From positions 124,001-188,000 of the forward strand of contig NZ_CP066831.1 in NCBI RefSeq assembly GCF_016598615.1: DNA of 64,000 bases, in the 5' to 3' direction. A program made the translations under genes and the position numbers. The number at the start of each line of letters is the position of its first letter. The stretch's first letter is position 1. Source of the DNA: Streptomyces liliifuscus (GTDB taxonomy: Bacteria > Actinomycetota > Actinomycetes > Streptomycetales > Streptomycetaceae). This document shows, piece by piece, positions 1 through 9,209 of the stretch. Under the pieces are notes generated by a model. It saw nothing but the letters and a program-made list of their open reading frames with translations. It was not told the origin of the DNA and did not search any database.

Positions 1-133
1 GTTCCTTCACTCCCCCAGCCGGATGAATTCCGACGAGCGCCGGATACTTCTCGTCTTCGCTGAAGTTTTTCGGCAGATGAAGATGTCCCGCAATTTCCAC
101 TGCCTTGTTCCTGAACGAAACAGTTTCAACCAT
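1..133 (-). CDS. alpha/beta hydrolase family protein, N-terminal part (runs off window)
   Basis: Reading leftward from the ATG at 133 gives 44 codons with no stop before the window edge, beginning MVETVSFRNK and continuing AGHLHLP...YPALVGIHPAGGVKE. This pattern (first strand, HLP, then [IV]xHPxGGVKE) is the start of YcjY/dienelactone-hydrolase-like alpha/beta hydrolases, where the HPGGG segment forms the oxyanion region. The nucleophile and the rest of the fold lie outside the window. The substrate cannot be inferred. It is transcribed leftward, away from the ~1.2 kb empty stretch to its right. Confidence 0.75.
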   Translation of the reverse strand, partial: MVETVSFRNKAVEIAGHLHLPKNFSEDEKYPALVGIHPAGGVKE

Positions 134-1396
134 GGCGCCTACCCCTTCATCGGCCTCTGTCCGCCATCAGGCGGCCCTCACGCCATCTTTCGCCGCAGTC
201 GAGGCTATGTCTACTTGCGAAGGGGGGAAGAAACTTTCCCCTGGATACCACTCTCCGGGTAAGCAATTCTCTCCTGAACACAGGATTTGACCTCGCCAAG
301 AATTGCATGACATCTGCACTTAATAGCTGCTGCACTCGGTCGCATGCCCTTGGCACATCGGCGTCCTGCGATCGCCGCTCGCAAGTCGTCGTCCACGATT
401 CGGCCGGGTGCGCACATGCCCCCGAACGGTCGAATCGCAAGGTGGCGTGCGGCCATGCAGGCGGATCGGCACGCCTGCCTGTTCGGGCCGGCGCCATCCA
501 GGTGCAGGCTTTGGTGATACCGCGGCACCACGCCACATCGAAATCGACCCGGACATCGCCACCGCCGAGGGCGGACACGTGGCCCGGCACTTCGTCGGTG
601 ACCCGTTTCCACCATTGACAGGCCCGGCACCGGAGGACATCCCTCGCGGCGAGGGTGCCGTGGTACGGACGGGCTGCCGGCAGTGCGCCGTTCACCGCGA
701 CGAGAATCCGCCAGGGGCATGCCGTACAGCCGTTGGAGAGGCGCGACATCTGAACGGCCCCGCGTTTCGCGGCACCGGCCGACGGGAACCCGGTGAGCAT
801 CCCATCGAGAACCTGTCCCTGACACACAGAGAGAAGTTGAAGCGCCGTGACCGCGCACACTGCCCAGCAGAAAGTCCTGAAGGTGGCCAGGACCGGTTGG
901 TCGAAAGCCCATCACTGCCGCGGCAAGGGAGTACGTACGTGCGTCCGCGCCGTGGACAGCAGCGGACCCCAGGTTACGGCGTACACGGACGCGGAGTGGA
1001 ACGTCGTCCGAGGCGAAGACTGACCGGCGACTGGTGGTGGCGGTGCCGGCAGCCGACAAGGCCCGACGACGATTCGCTCTTCGTGGGGAAGGCCCACCAT
1101 TTCGTCTTCTACGAGACGCCGCTGCCCTCCCCTCCGTCCACCCCCATCTGACGTCCGCCGTCCTGGAGTTGATGGAGCACAACACGGGCGCCCGGATCAC
1201 CACGTCGAGAAGATCGACCGCCCGGTAGCCAAGGGTAGAGACACCGTGCACGACGGAACAAGGTGTCTCGGCCAACGGCTCAGGACAGCGGTCTCCTCCT
1301 CTGCACGGGCCGAGCCGCGTCACCCAGAGGTGGCTTTGTTGCTGTCGGCTCCGGGCCCCGTGTCCATCCGCGTGCACCGCTCCTGAGGCGAAGGGT
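134..1396. other. no recognisable gene; possibly decayed sequence
   Basis: Several long open frames overlap here on both strands (for example leftward across 211-1509 and rightward across 408-1151). Their translations are Arg/Pro/Cys-rich, match no family I recognise, and exclude each other. The leftward 211-1509 frame also runs through the real CDGSH gene. I see no clear ribosome binding site followed by Streptomyces-like coding sequence. It may be old pseudogene material, but no parent family is identifiable by eye. Confidence 0.4.
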
Positions 1397-1633
1397 TCAG
1401 GCGTCGGAAGAGGCTCCGCCGTCCGGTTGCCTCGGCTGCTCGGGCCTGCGGTGGCTGGTGTCGCACCACGGGTAGGTGCGGCTGCGTCGGCAGGTGCACA
1501 GGGCGACACAGAACCGGTCGGACGACACAGTGGTGCCGTCCTCCAGTGTGACGTCCACCGGTCCTTCGACCAGTAGTGGCCCCTCGCGCCGAGCCACTAT
1601 GCGGCAGCGCCGTTCATCCGGGTCGTACGGCAC
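1397..1633 (-). CDS. CDGSH-type iron-sulfur protein
   Basis: A 78-residue protein. The C-terminal half carries the CDGSH-type cluster motif, seen as ALCTCRRSRTYPWCDTSHR: three Cys and one His that would bind a [2Fe-2S] cluster. The N-terminal stretch (GPLLVEGPVDVTLEDGTTV) matches the beta strands before the motif in actinobacterial family members. The start is GTG at 1633, which lies inside the 3' end of the upstream methyltransferase reading frame, so the two genes overlap and are probably translationally coupled. It is the third gene of a leftward set with an HDO (haem-oxygenase-like) protein and a methyltransferase. Its role is inferred to be electron transfer or iron-sulfur chemistry; the partner is unknown. 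Confidence 0.85.
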   Translation of the reverse strand: MPYDPDERRCRIVARREGPLLVEGPVDVTLEDGTTVSSDRFCVALCTCRRSRTYPWCDTSHRRPEQPRQPDGGASSDA

Positions 1634-2265
1634 GAATGATCACCAGCTCTTCTTTCTCGGCGTCGCCTTCGATCAGGCCGCGGTCGCGCAGCCAGCCGCT
1701 GCGGGACCGCAGGACGGGACCGAAGGCGACGGCGGTGTTCCACGATTCCGGTGCGCAGGCCCGCCGCACACAACCGCCGCAGCGACTCTTCCGGGCTGCT
1801 CAGCGCGGACTGGACCACAAGCAGTACGCCGCCGGATCTTAGGAGTGCGGGCGCATCCCGGCAGATCCGGTCCAGTACGAGACGACCGTCGTGCCCCGCA
1901 TCCCAGGCCCGTGCCCTGCCCTGCCGGGGGCACTCGCTGGTGGGGGCCGGCACGTACGGCGGGTTGGACAGGATGACGTCGAAGGACCGGCCCCGCACGG
2001 GAGCCAGCAGGTCGCCGCGTTCGACCCGGATGGGGAGACGCGCCAACAGCGCGTTGACCTTGGCGTTGAGAGCCGCACGCCAGGAGATGTCGATCGCCGT
2101 GACGCGGGCACCGAGCCGGGCCGCGGCCAGAGCAACAGCGCCTGTTCCCGTGCCCACGTCGAGGACTTCGGCATACGGGGGAAGGAGTTCGTCGTGCAGG
2201 AATCGGATGAGCAGGTCGGTGTCGTCCTGCGGGGTGTAGACGCCTGGCAGGGTGACCGTGGTCAT
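1597..2265 (-). CDS. HemK2/MTQ2-like class I SAM methyltransferase, C-terminus frameshifted
   Basis: Starts MTTVTLPGVYTPQDDT. It has SAM motif I (VLDVGTGTGAVALAAA), an acidic motif II (VTAID) and the diagnostic NPPY tetrapeptide (SNPPYVPAP, about residues 100-108) of N5-glutamine/DNA-type methyltransferases. After about residue 177 the frame becomes Arg-rich. The neighbouring frame, however, continues the expected family C-terminus (AFGPVLRSRSGWLRDRG...EELVIIRAVRPG) to a TGA at 1614-1616. The sequence therefore carries a small indel near 1728-1735, either a real frameshift or a sequencing error. It is the second gene of a leftward trio, starting 59 bp after the HDO gene. The natural substrate is not shown. 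Confidence 0.75.
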   Translation of the reverse strand: MTTVTLPGVYTPQDDTDLLIRFLHDELLPPYAEVLDVGTGTGAVALAAARLGARVTAIDISWRAALNAKVNALLARLPIRVERGDLLAPVRGRSFDVILSNPPYVPAPTSECPRQGRARAWDAGHDGRLVLDRICRDAPALLRSGGVLLVVQSALSSPEESLRRLCAAGLRTGIVEHRRRLRSRPAVPQRLAARPRPDRRRRRERRAGDHSCRTTRMNGAAA

Positions 2266-2324
2266 GGGGTCTCATCTCTGATTCTCGTGAATGCGGGAGA
2301 GCCTGTTCGTGGTGGGAACGCCAG

Positions 2325-3314
2325 TCAGACGGGTATCCGCAGTGACGACTCCCCGGCCCGCCACGCGCCGAGAAGGCGTTCGCCGAGGCGGTCTTCGAGG
2401 TAAGTGGTGGCGTCCACGCCGAAGGCGACATCTCCGTCGAGGTGCGGCTCCTCTTCGAGCAGACCCGCTACGACGTCCCGTCGGACGACCTGTTCGTGCA
2501 CGGCGTCGGCCTCGACGTGCTCGTCGTAGAAGTGCTCGGCGGCCGGCCCGGCACCGGTGCGCCGCATGGCCTGCGCCATGCGGCGTGACCCCGGCGACGA
2601 GGTGATCTCGACGGTGGCGAAATGCCCCACCAGGGCCCCTCGCAAGGCGCGGTGCAGGCCAAAGAGGGACATCAGGTTCACGGTGGCGAGGGCCTCGGCG
2701 CCTGCAGCGTCGAGCCAGTGCCCGTACGCGGTGTCCAGTTCGAGGTCGGCCATGAGATCGGCGAACAGGCGGGCGTGCACGCGATCCGCGCGACCTGCGC
2801 CGAACTCGTCGAACTCCACGGCCGCCATGCCCGCCTTCGCCCGCCCCCACAGCCGCGGCAGCACCCACGCGTGCGGGTCGGCTTCCTTCAGGTGGTACAG
2901 CGAGCGCTGAGCGGCATACTCACGCACCTGCCACAGTTCCCCCTCGTCCCGCAGGAAGTGGCTGACGCCGCAACCGTCGACAGGTTCGACGAGCAGTTCA
3001 TCCAGCGCCTCGTCGGCGTGCCTGTGCACGGTCGCCGCGTCACGGAGAGTCTCGAGAAACGGCTGCTCCAGGGCTGCCCGGACCCTGAGCAGGTCCGGGT
3101 CCCACTCGCGGTCTGCGCCGACATCGGCGAATCCCCGATAGTGCAACTCGTAGCAGATGTACAGAGCGAGCTGGAGATCGTCTCCGAGCGGGGCAGCAGC
3201 AGAAATCGCCTTCCCGTTCGGAAGCGGTCCCTTATTGCACAGATATTCCATGATCGCCTCCGAGATCCGACCACGAGCGGGCGGCAAGGTCGGCTCTCGC
3301 GATGTGACGTTCAT
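2325..3314 (-). CDS. iron-containing redox enzyme family (haem-oxygenase-like, HDO) protein
   Basis: A 329-residue helical protein. The C-terminal part holds HFYDEHVEADAVHE (about residues 238-251), the H-x2-D/E-x2-H plus second His/Glu pattern of haem-oxygenase-like diiron oxidases/oxygenases (PF14518-type). Upstream, ELWQVREYAAQRSLYHLKEADPHAW (about 128-152) supplies the other carboxylate/His ligands expected of the fold. Such proteins cleave C-C or C-N bonds or oxidise small molecules using two irons. It is the first gene of the leftward set with the methyltransferase and CDGSH protein, a combination I recall as recurrent in Streptomyces. The start is ATG at 3314; an internal ATG about 21 residues later is a possible alternative. 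Confidence 0.75.
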   Translation of the reverse strand: MNVTSREPTLPPARGRISEAIMEYLCNKGPLPNGKAISAAAPLGDDLQLALYICYELHYRGFADVGADREWDPDLLRVRAALEQPFLETLRDAATVHRHADEALDELLVEPVDGCGVSHFLRDEGELWQVREYAAQRSLYHLKEADPHAWVLPRLWGRAKAGMAAVEFDEFGAGRADRVHARLFADLMADLELDTAYGHWLDAAGAEALATVNLMSLFGLHRALRGALVGHFATVEITSSPGSRRMAQAMRRTGAGPAAEHFYDEHVEADAVHEQVVRRDVVAGLLEEEPHLDGDVAFGVDATTYLEDRLGERLLGAWRAGESSLRIPV

Positions 3315-3985
3315 GAACGCCGAGTACCCGTGATCCAGAAGCTCTCACGTGAGGCGCTGTGGGGCGTTCGCGGTGCGAGTTCTCAGGTGGTTTTCGCTTG
3401 CCGTACTCGTGCTCCGGGCACTGCGACTCCTACTGCGCGGAACAAGCCCGGCCGAAGCCGGGGCCGCTGGTATCGGTGGTCACGCGGAAGGGACCCGCAC
3501 CCCGGGAAACGACGGTCGGAACGGCCCGAGGTCCGAACAGAGGTCTGTGCGCTCGCCGCCAACCGCCGCGAGGAGGAGCAGACCTGGCGGCCGGTACAAG
3601 CGCCTGGTCCGATCGGTGGGACGTTGGTGTGGCTCAGCATCGATCCCGGCCGAGAGACCGGTGGGCAGCCTGTGACCGGCTGGGCCACCCCGAGAGGGCC
3701 AGCTCCTCATGCCGACCCCTCGCCGACGACTCTCGCTGCGCTGTCCTGCTTGCCCCAACAGCCACGCCGCAGATGACTTCACCACGGCTCGGCCCTTGGG
3801 GGGAGTGAACGATCGGGGGAGAAAAGTCTCCCTGCCACAGGCGTCACTGGCGATGCCAGACTGCCGGGCATGACCGGCCGCGGTGGTGATCCGCACGGTC
3901 GTCCAGGTCCTGCGGCGACGACGGTCCCGCCTCCTGCCGTGCCGCTGTGCGCGGCGTGATCCGTCCGCGATGCAAAGGCGTACCC
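3315..3985. other. intergenic region between divergent HDO and pao operons
   Basis: About 670 bp separating the leftward HDO operon from the rightward molybdoenzyme operon. Overlapping open frames exist on both strands, but their products are low-complexity Arg/Pro/Gly sequences with no recognisable motif. Both promoters should lie here. I could not pick a convincing -35/-10 pair or operator by eye. Confidence 0.45.
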
Positions 3986-4636
3986 ATGTCCACTGAAGTC
4001 CCCGAATCTGCCGTTCCACCCCCCGACACGGCCGGCGAGTCCTCGTCGGCTCCCAGCCGGCGCACCTTCATCGCCACCACTGGCGCGGTCGGCGGTGCCG
4101 TCGTTGCGGGCAGTGTGATCGGAGGGACACATCTGCTCGGCCCGAAGGAGGCGGCCGCCGCCGACACGTCGCCCTCCAGCAGTGTGTCCCTGACGGTGAA
4201 CGGCACCCGGCGCACGGTCACGGTCGACAACCGCACCTCGCTGCTGGATCTGCTGCGCGAGCACTTCGAGCTGACCGGCTCCAAGAAAGGCTGCAACGCC
4301 GGGGCCTGCGGGGCGTGCACGGTCCTGGTCGACGGGCAGCGGGTCAACTCCTGCCTGACATTGGCGGTACGCCTGGAGGGCGCCGAGGTCACCACGATCG
4401 AGGGCCTCGCCGACAGCGACGAACTGCACCCGCTGCAGCAGGCATTCGTCGACCAGGACGCCTTCCAGTGCGGCTACTGCACCCCCGGCCAGATCATGTC
4501 CGGGGTGGGCTGCATCAAGGAAGGCCACACCGGTTCGCCGGAGGAGATCCGGGAGTGGATGAGCGGCAACATCTGCCGCTGCGGCTGCTACGTGAAAATC
4601 GTGCGGGCCCTCGAGCAGACCGCCGGCCGGAAGTAA
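3986..4636 (+). CDS. paoA: PaoA/YagT-type [2Fe-2S] subunit of periplasmic-type molybdenum aldehyde oxidoreductase, Tat-exported
   Basis: A 216-residue protein. After a disordered N-terminus it carries a twin-arginine signal (SRRTFIATTG followed by a hydrophobic AVGGAVVAGSVIGG stretch). It then has a plant-ferredoxin domain with CNAGACGACTVLVDG...C for the first [2Fe-2S] cluster, and a C-terminal helical domain with CGYCTPG...CRCGC for the second. This is the electron-transfer subunit of the xanthine dehydrogenase superfamily; the Tat signal on this subunit is the hallmark of E. coli PaoA. ATG 3986 is chosen because an AAAGG sits about 8 bp upstream; a longer frame opens at 3947. It is the first of three tightly packed genes and would export the folded heterotrimer. 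Confidence 0.9.
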   Translation: MSTEVPESAVPPPDTAGESSSAPSRRTFIATTGAVGGAVVAGSVIGGTHLLGPKEAAAADTSPSSSVSLTVNGTRRTVTVDNRTSLLDLLREHFELTGSKKGCNAGACGACTVLVDGQRVNSCLTLAVRLEGAEVTTIEGLADSDELHPLQQAFVDQDAFQCGYCTPGQIMSGVGCIKEGHTGSPEEIREWMSGNICRCGCYVKIVRALEQTAGRK

Positions 4637-4648
4637 GGAGCCGCTGAC

Positions 4649-5629
4649 ATGTATCCCTTCTCCTTCACGAAGGCAGCGAACACCCGTGAGGCCCTCAACG
4701 CGGGCCGCCACGGCGGCCGTTACATCGCCGGCGGCACCACGCTGGTCGACCTGATGCGGGAGACCGTCGAGCGTCCCGAGAGCCTGGTCGACATCAGTGA
4801 CCTGCCGCTGCGCGACATCCAGGTCACCGAGCGCGGCGGCTTGCGCATCGGCGCGCTGGTGACCATGACAGAAGCCGCCGCCCACCCCAAGGTGCGCTCG
4901 CTGTACCCCGTCATCTCCCAGGCGCTGGAACTGAGCGCGTCCGCCCAGCTGCGGAACATGGCCACCATCGGCGGCAACATCATGCAGCGCACTCGCTGTA
5001 CCTACTTCCGTGACGTCACCGCCGACTGCAACAAGCGCGAGCCCGGCTCGGGTTGCGCCGCGCTGAAGGGCTTCAACCGTACGCACGCGATCCTCGGGAC
5101 GTCGGACGCCTGCGTGGCCACCCACCCCTCCGACGCGGCCGTGGCATTCGCAGCGCTGGAGGCACGGGTGCATCTGCTGGGCCCGGACGGAGAACGCCAG
5201 ATCCCCTTCGCCGACTTCCTGCTGCGACCGGGCAACACGCCGAACCGCGAACAGACCCTGAGGCGCGGCGAGTTGATCACTGGAGTGGAGGTTCCCGCTC
5301 TGCCTCGCCCGCTGAAGTCCGGCTATCTGAAGGTGCGCGACCGCCAGTCCTACGAGTTCGCCCTCACCTCGGCGGCCGTGGCGCTGCATGTGCGCGGCGG
5401 GGTGATCCGGGAGGCGAGGGTCGCCGCCGGCGGGGTGGGCACGGTGCCGTGGAAGCTGCCCACCGTCGAGAGACACCTCATCGGCGAGCGACCCTCGGAG
5501 TCGTTGTGGACGGCTGCTGCGGCCACGGCGGCGGAAGGCGCTCGTCCCCTCCAGCACAACCGGTTCAAGGTCGAGTTGCTGAAGCGGACCGTGGAACGTC
5601 AGCTGCGCATCGTAGGAGGCATGAAGTGA
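4649..5629 (+). CDS. paoB: PaoB/YagS-type FAD-binding subunit with [4Fe-4S] loop
   Basis: A 326-residue protein. Near the N-terminus RYIAGGTTLVDLM is the FAD-binding P-loop of the CO-dehydrogenase flavoprotein family; TIGGNIMQRTRC begins the second flavin motif. The segment QRTRCTYFRD...CNKREPGSGCAAL...SDACVATHPSD has four Cys in the spacing of the extra [4Fe-4S] insertion known in E. coli PaoB and absent from ordinary XDH flavin subunits. It starts 12 bp after paoA and its TGA overlaps the next GTG. It should relay electrons from the ferredoxin clusters to a flavin-linked acceptor. Confidence 0.9.
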   Translation: MYPFSFTKAANTREALNAGRHGGRYIAGGTTLVDLMRETVERPESLVDISDLPLRDIQVTERGGLRIGALVTMTEAAAHPKVRSLYPVISQALELSASAQLRNMATIGGNIMQRTRCTYFRDVTADCNKREPGSGCAALKGFNRTHAILGTSDACVATHPSDAAVAFAALEARVHLLGPDGERQIPFADFLLRPGNTPNREQTLRRGELITGVEVPALPRPLKSGYLKVRDRQSYEFALTSAAVALHVRGGVIREARVAAGGVGTVPWKLPTVERHLIGERPSESLWTAAAATAAEGARPLQHNRFKVELLKRTVERQLRIVGGMK

Positions 5630-7821
5630 GTCCCCAGCCGCAGGCAGCCGTGGGCGCGCCACTGTCGAGGGTGGACGGCCGGCTCAAGGTCACCGGCAAG
5701 GCGCTGTATGCCGCCGAGCACGACGTCGACGGGGCGGTGCACGCCGTCATCGTCGACGCGAGCATCGGCCGCGGCCGCATCACCTCCATCGGCACTCGTG
5801 ACGCCGAAAAGCACCCTGGGGTGCTGCGGGTGATCAGCCACCGCAACGCGCCGAAGCTGCCGTACCGCGACAACTCCGGCTCGAACAACCCGCCCGGGCG
5901 CAGGCTGCGGGTGTTCCAGGACGACCGGGTGCTCTTCCACGGCCAGCCGGTCGCCGTTGTCGTCGCCACCACGCTGGAGGCCGCCCAGCACGGCGCGAGC
6001 CTGGTCGAGGTCGAGTACGACGCCGAACAGCCCTCGACGGACCTGCACGAGGGGAAGCCGGGGGAGCCGACGGCCTACGCGCGCGGCGACGCGGATGCCG
6101 GGCTGCGCGACGCCACCGTACGGCTGGACCTGACCTACGAACTGGCGCGCAACCACCACAACCCGATGGAGCCGCACGCCACCATCGCTCGCTGGGACGG
6201 CAACAAGCTCACCGTCTGGGACAAGACCCAGTGGGTGATGGGCACCCATGACGAGATCGCCGCCGTGTTCGACCTGCCCGCGGATGCCGTGCGGGTCATC
6301 AACCCGTTTGTCGGGGGTGGTTTCGGCAGCGGGCTGCGCTGCTGGCCGCATACGATCGTCGCCGCTATTGCCGCGCGGGAGACGAAGCGCCCCGTCAAGC
6401 TCGTGCTCAGCCGTCGGCAGATGTACTTCGGCACCGGCTTTCGGCCCTCCTACGAGTACCGGCTGCGACTGGGCAGCGACCGGCGCGGCCGGCTTACCGC
6501 CGCGATCCATGACATCGACGCGGAGACCTCGACGTACGAGACGTTCACCGAGGGGGTCATGGCGCCCGGGCAGATGCTCTACAGCACGCCCCACGTCAGC
6601 CAGACCTACCGGCAGGTGCCCCTGGATGTGAACACGCCGATCTGGATGCGCGGCCCCGGCTTCGCCTCGGCGTCGTTCGTGATCGAGTCGGCGATGGACG
6701 AACTCGCGCACAAAATTGGTATCGACCCGATCGAGCTGCGCCGGCGCAACGAGCCCTCCGAGGACGAGGCGAAGAACCTGCCGTTCTCGACCCGGCGGCT
6801 GCGTGAGTGCTACACAATCGGTGCCCGGGAGTTCGGATGGAACCGCCGTAACCCCAAGCCCCGTTCCACCCGGGACGGAAACTGGTTGATCGGCCTGGGC
6901 ATGGCCGCCGGCGTCTACGATCCCGGGCGTTTCCCCGCGGAGGCCCGGGCCCGCCTCGATGCCGACGGCACCGCGGTGGTCGAGACGGCCACCAGTGACA
7001 TGGGGCCGGGCACCTACACCTCACAGACCCAGATCGCCGCCGACGCCCTCGGACTGACCATGCGCACGGTCACCTTCAAGCTCGGCGACTCGCTGTATCC
7101 GCCCACCGGGCCGCACGGCGGCTCGGCGACCATGGCCAGCGTCGGCTCCGCCGTCGTCGACGCCTGCAACCAGGTGCGCAACCAGGCGATCAAACTGGCC
7201 GTCGAGGACCGCGAGTCACCGCTGTACGGGGTGGACGCCGCCGATGTGGTCGTACGTGGCGGTCGGCTGCACGTGCAGGGCACCCCGGCGCGCGGTGAGA
7301 CCTACCAGCGGCTACTGGCCCGCCACAACCGCTCCCACCTGGAGGCACGCGGCAGTTACACGGGGCCGCCGACGCCTGAGCGGGAGTCCTACGCCGCCTA
7401 CAATGCGACCTTCGCCGAGGTCGCGGTGGACGCGACGCTCGGGCTGGTGCGGGTGCGGCGGATGCTCGGGGTGTACGACGCGGGCCGCATCATCAGCCCC
7501 AAGCTCGCCGACAGCCAGGCGATCGGCGGCATCGTGGGCGGCATCGGCACGGCCCTGCTGGAGCACACGGTCACCGACCACCGTGACGGGCGGATCGTCA
7601 ACGCCAACCTCGCCGACTATCTCGTGCCCGTGAACGCCGATGTCCCCGAAGTGCGGGCGATCTACCTGGACGGCGAGGACAACGCGGGCAACGCACTGGG
7701 GGTGAAGGGGCTCGGCGAGGTCGTCCAGGTGGGTGTGGCGGCCGCGATCGGCAACGCGGTCTTCAACGCCACCGGCCGCCGGATCCGTGAACTGCCCATC
7801 ACCGCTGAGGCGTTGCTCTGA
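5626..7821 (+). CDS. paoC: PaoC/YagR-type molybdopterin-cofactor catalytic subunit
   Basis: A 731-residue protein, the usual length for PaoC. It opens SPQPQAAVGAPLSRVDGRLKVTGKALYAAEH, the standard start of aldehyde oxidase/XDH large subunits. It contains FVGGGFGSGL (Moco-binding loop near residue 230) and, near the C-terminus, GVKGLGEVVQVG, where the Glu of GxGE is the catalytic base. The start is GTG at 5626, overlapping the paoB TGA (GTGA), with AGGAGG 7 bp upstream. The longer upstream open frame is a shadow. With PaoA and PaoB it should oxidise aldehydes to acids outside the cytoplasm; the actual substrate is not inferable. Confidence 0.92.
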   Translation: MSPQPQAAVGAPLSRVDGRLKVTGKALYAAEHDVDGAVHAVIVDASIGRGRITSIGTRDAEKHPGVLRVISHRNAPKLPYRDNSGSNNPPGRRLRVFQDDRVLFHGQPVAVVVATTLEAAQHGASLVEVEYDAEQPSTDLHEGKPGEPTAYARGDADAGLRDATVRLDLTYELARNHHNPMEPHATIARWDGNKLTVWDKTQWVMGTHDEIAAVFDLPADAVRVINPFVGGGFGSGLRCWPHTIVAAIAARETKRPVKLVLSRRQMYFGTGFRPSYEYRLRLGSDRRGRLTAAIHDIDAETSTYETFTEGVMAPGQMLYSTPHVSQTYRQVPLDVNTPIWMRGPGFASASFVIESAMDELAHKIGIDPIELRRRNEPSEDEAKNLPFSTRRLRECYTIGAREFGWNRRNPKPRSTRDGNWLIGLGMAAGVYDPGRFPAEARARLDADGTAVVETATSDMGPGTYTSQTQIAADALGLTMRTVTFKLGDSLYPPTGPHGGSATMASVGSAVVDACNQVRNQAIKLAVEDRESPLYGVDAADVVVRGGRLHVQGTPARGETYQRLLARHNRSHLEARGSYTGPPTPERESYAAYNATFAEVAVDATLGLVRVRRMLGVYDAGRIISPKLADSQAIGGIVGGIGTALLEHTVTDHRDGRIVNANLADYLVPVNADVPEVRAIYLDGEDNAGNALGVKGLGEVVQVGVAAAIGNAVFNATGRRIRELPITAEALL

Positions 7822-7992
7822 GCCGAGTGCCCGGACCGCTGGGCAGCGGCCCAACGGCCCCGGGCACTCCCTCCTTGTCCGGCAGTCGGTCCCCCCGTCC
7901 GGCTGCCGGACCTGTCCAGGGCCGCCGCCGCGTAATGACGCTCCCCCGCGGCGCGGCGGCGGCCCTTCATCCCTTGCACGAAGGACCCGTTC

Positions 7993-9198
7993 ATGCTGAA
8001 CATCGCGGACACACTGCACCGTTGGTGCCGCGAGGCACGCCCCTTCGCCCTCGCCACCGTCGTCGACGTCACCGGCAGCGCACCACTGCCCATCGGCACG
8101 TCGGTCGCGGTGGACGAGGACGGCAACGCGGTCGGCAGTATCTCCGGCGGCTGCGTCGAGGGCGCGGTCTACGACCTGTGCATGCAGGTGCTCAGCGACC
8201 GGGGCGCCCCGCAACGCGCCCGGTTCGGGTACTCCGACAATGACGCCTTCGCCGTAGGGCTGACCTGCGGCGGCGAACTCGACGTCCTCGTCCAACGCAT
8301 CGATCCCGCGACCCAGCAGCACCTCGCCGCCGCCCTCGCCAACGTCGTTCAGGGCCGACCCACTGCCGTGGCCCAGGTCGTGGCCGGCCCGCGCGACCTC
8401 ATCGGCTCCACCCTGAGTGTCCTCGCCGACGGCAGCGGCAGCTACGGCACCCTGGACGGCGGGCCGACGGACCAGTTGGTGGCCGAGGAGGCCCGGGCCC
8501 TGCTGTGGGCCGGACGTACCACCCGTGTCACGGCCGGCGGGAACGGCGACGGCTGCCCCGAACAACTGACCGTCCTCGTCCACGTGGCCGCGTCCCGCCC
8601 CCGCATGCTGATCTTCGGTGCCGTCGACTTCGCCGCCGCCCTCAGCCAGGCCGGCCACTTCCTCGGGTACCGGGTCACCGTGTGCGACGCCCGCCCCGCC
8701 TTCGCCACGCCCGCCCGCTTCCCGTACGCCGACGAGGTCGTGGCCGACTGGCCCCACCGCTACCTGGCGCAGACGGCCGTGGACTCTCGCACCGCCGTCT
8801 GCGTCCTCACCCACGACGCCAAATTCGACATCCCGCTGCTGCAGCTCGCCCTCGACCTGCCGGTGGGCTATGTCGGCGCGATGGGCTCCCGGCGCACCCA
8901 CGACGAACGCCTCCACCTGCTGAGCGAGGCCGACGTGTCCGAGGACCAACTCGCCGGCCTGCACTCGCCGATCGGCCTCGACCTCGGCGCCCGCACCCCC
9001 GAGGAGACGGCCATCTCCATCACCGCGGAGATCATCGCCCACACCAACCAGGGCACGGGCCTGCCCCTGTCCCAGGCCACCGGACCGATCCACCGGCCGC
9101 TGCCCCAGCGAAGTCCGACTACGACCGGCCGACGGCCGACAAGGCGCCACAGGAACATATGGCCTGTGGAGGTGGCACCTTCACAGACACGGCAGTAG
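7993..9198 (+). CDS. XdhC/CoxI/PaoD-family molybdoenzyme maturation factor
   Basis: A 401-residue protein. The N-terminal XdhC/CoxI domain shows GSISGGCVEGAV (about residues 51-62). A C-terminal Rossmann domain has LIFGAVDFAAALSQAG, a VLTHDAKFDIPLL strand-turn and YVGAMGSRRTH. XdhC/PaoD proteins bind the molybdenum cofactor, support sulfuration or cytidylation, and insert it into their partner oxidoreductase, so location directly after paoABC is the expected arrangement. The gap to paoC is 171 bp. The last ~30 residues (RSPTTTGRRPTRRHRN...) are basic and low-complexity and end 11 bp before the IS1380-like element, so the original C-terminus may have been altered by that insertion. Confidence 0.88.
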   Translation: MLNIADTLHRWCREARPFALATVVDVTGSAPLPIGTSVAVDEDGNAVGSISGGCVEGAVYDLCMQVLSDRGAPQRARFGYSDNDAFAVGLTCGGELDVLVQRIDPATQQHLAAALANVVQGRPTAVAQVVAGPRDLIGSTLSVLADGSGSYGTLDGGPTDQLVAEEARALLWAGRTTRVTAGGNGDGCPEQLTVLVHVAASRPRMLIFGAVDFAAALSQAGHFLGYRVTVCDARPAFATPARFPYADEVVADWPHRYLAQTAVDSRTAVCVLTHDAKFDIPLLQLALDLPVGYVGAMGSRRTHDERLHLLSEADVSEDQLAGLHSPIGLDLGARTPEETAISITAEIIAHTNQGTGLPLSQATGPIHRPLPQRSPTTTGRRPTRRHRNIWPVEVAPSQTRQ

Positions 9199-9209
9199 AG
9201 GGGCACTGC

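Noticed and set aside
211..1509. Leftward 432-codon frame and rightward 247-codon frame in the first 1.5 kb
   Set aside because: They overlap each other and the CDGSH gene and show no recognisable family or start site.
3779..5662. Leftward 627-codon frame
   Set aside because: Antisense shadow of paoA and paoB, which have full cofactor motifs.
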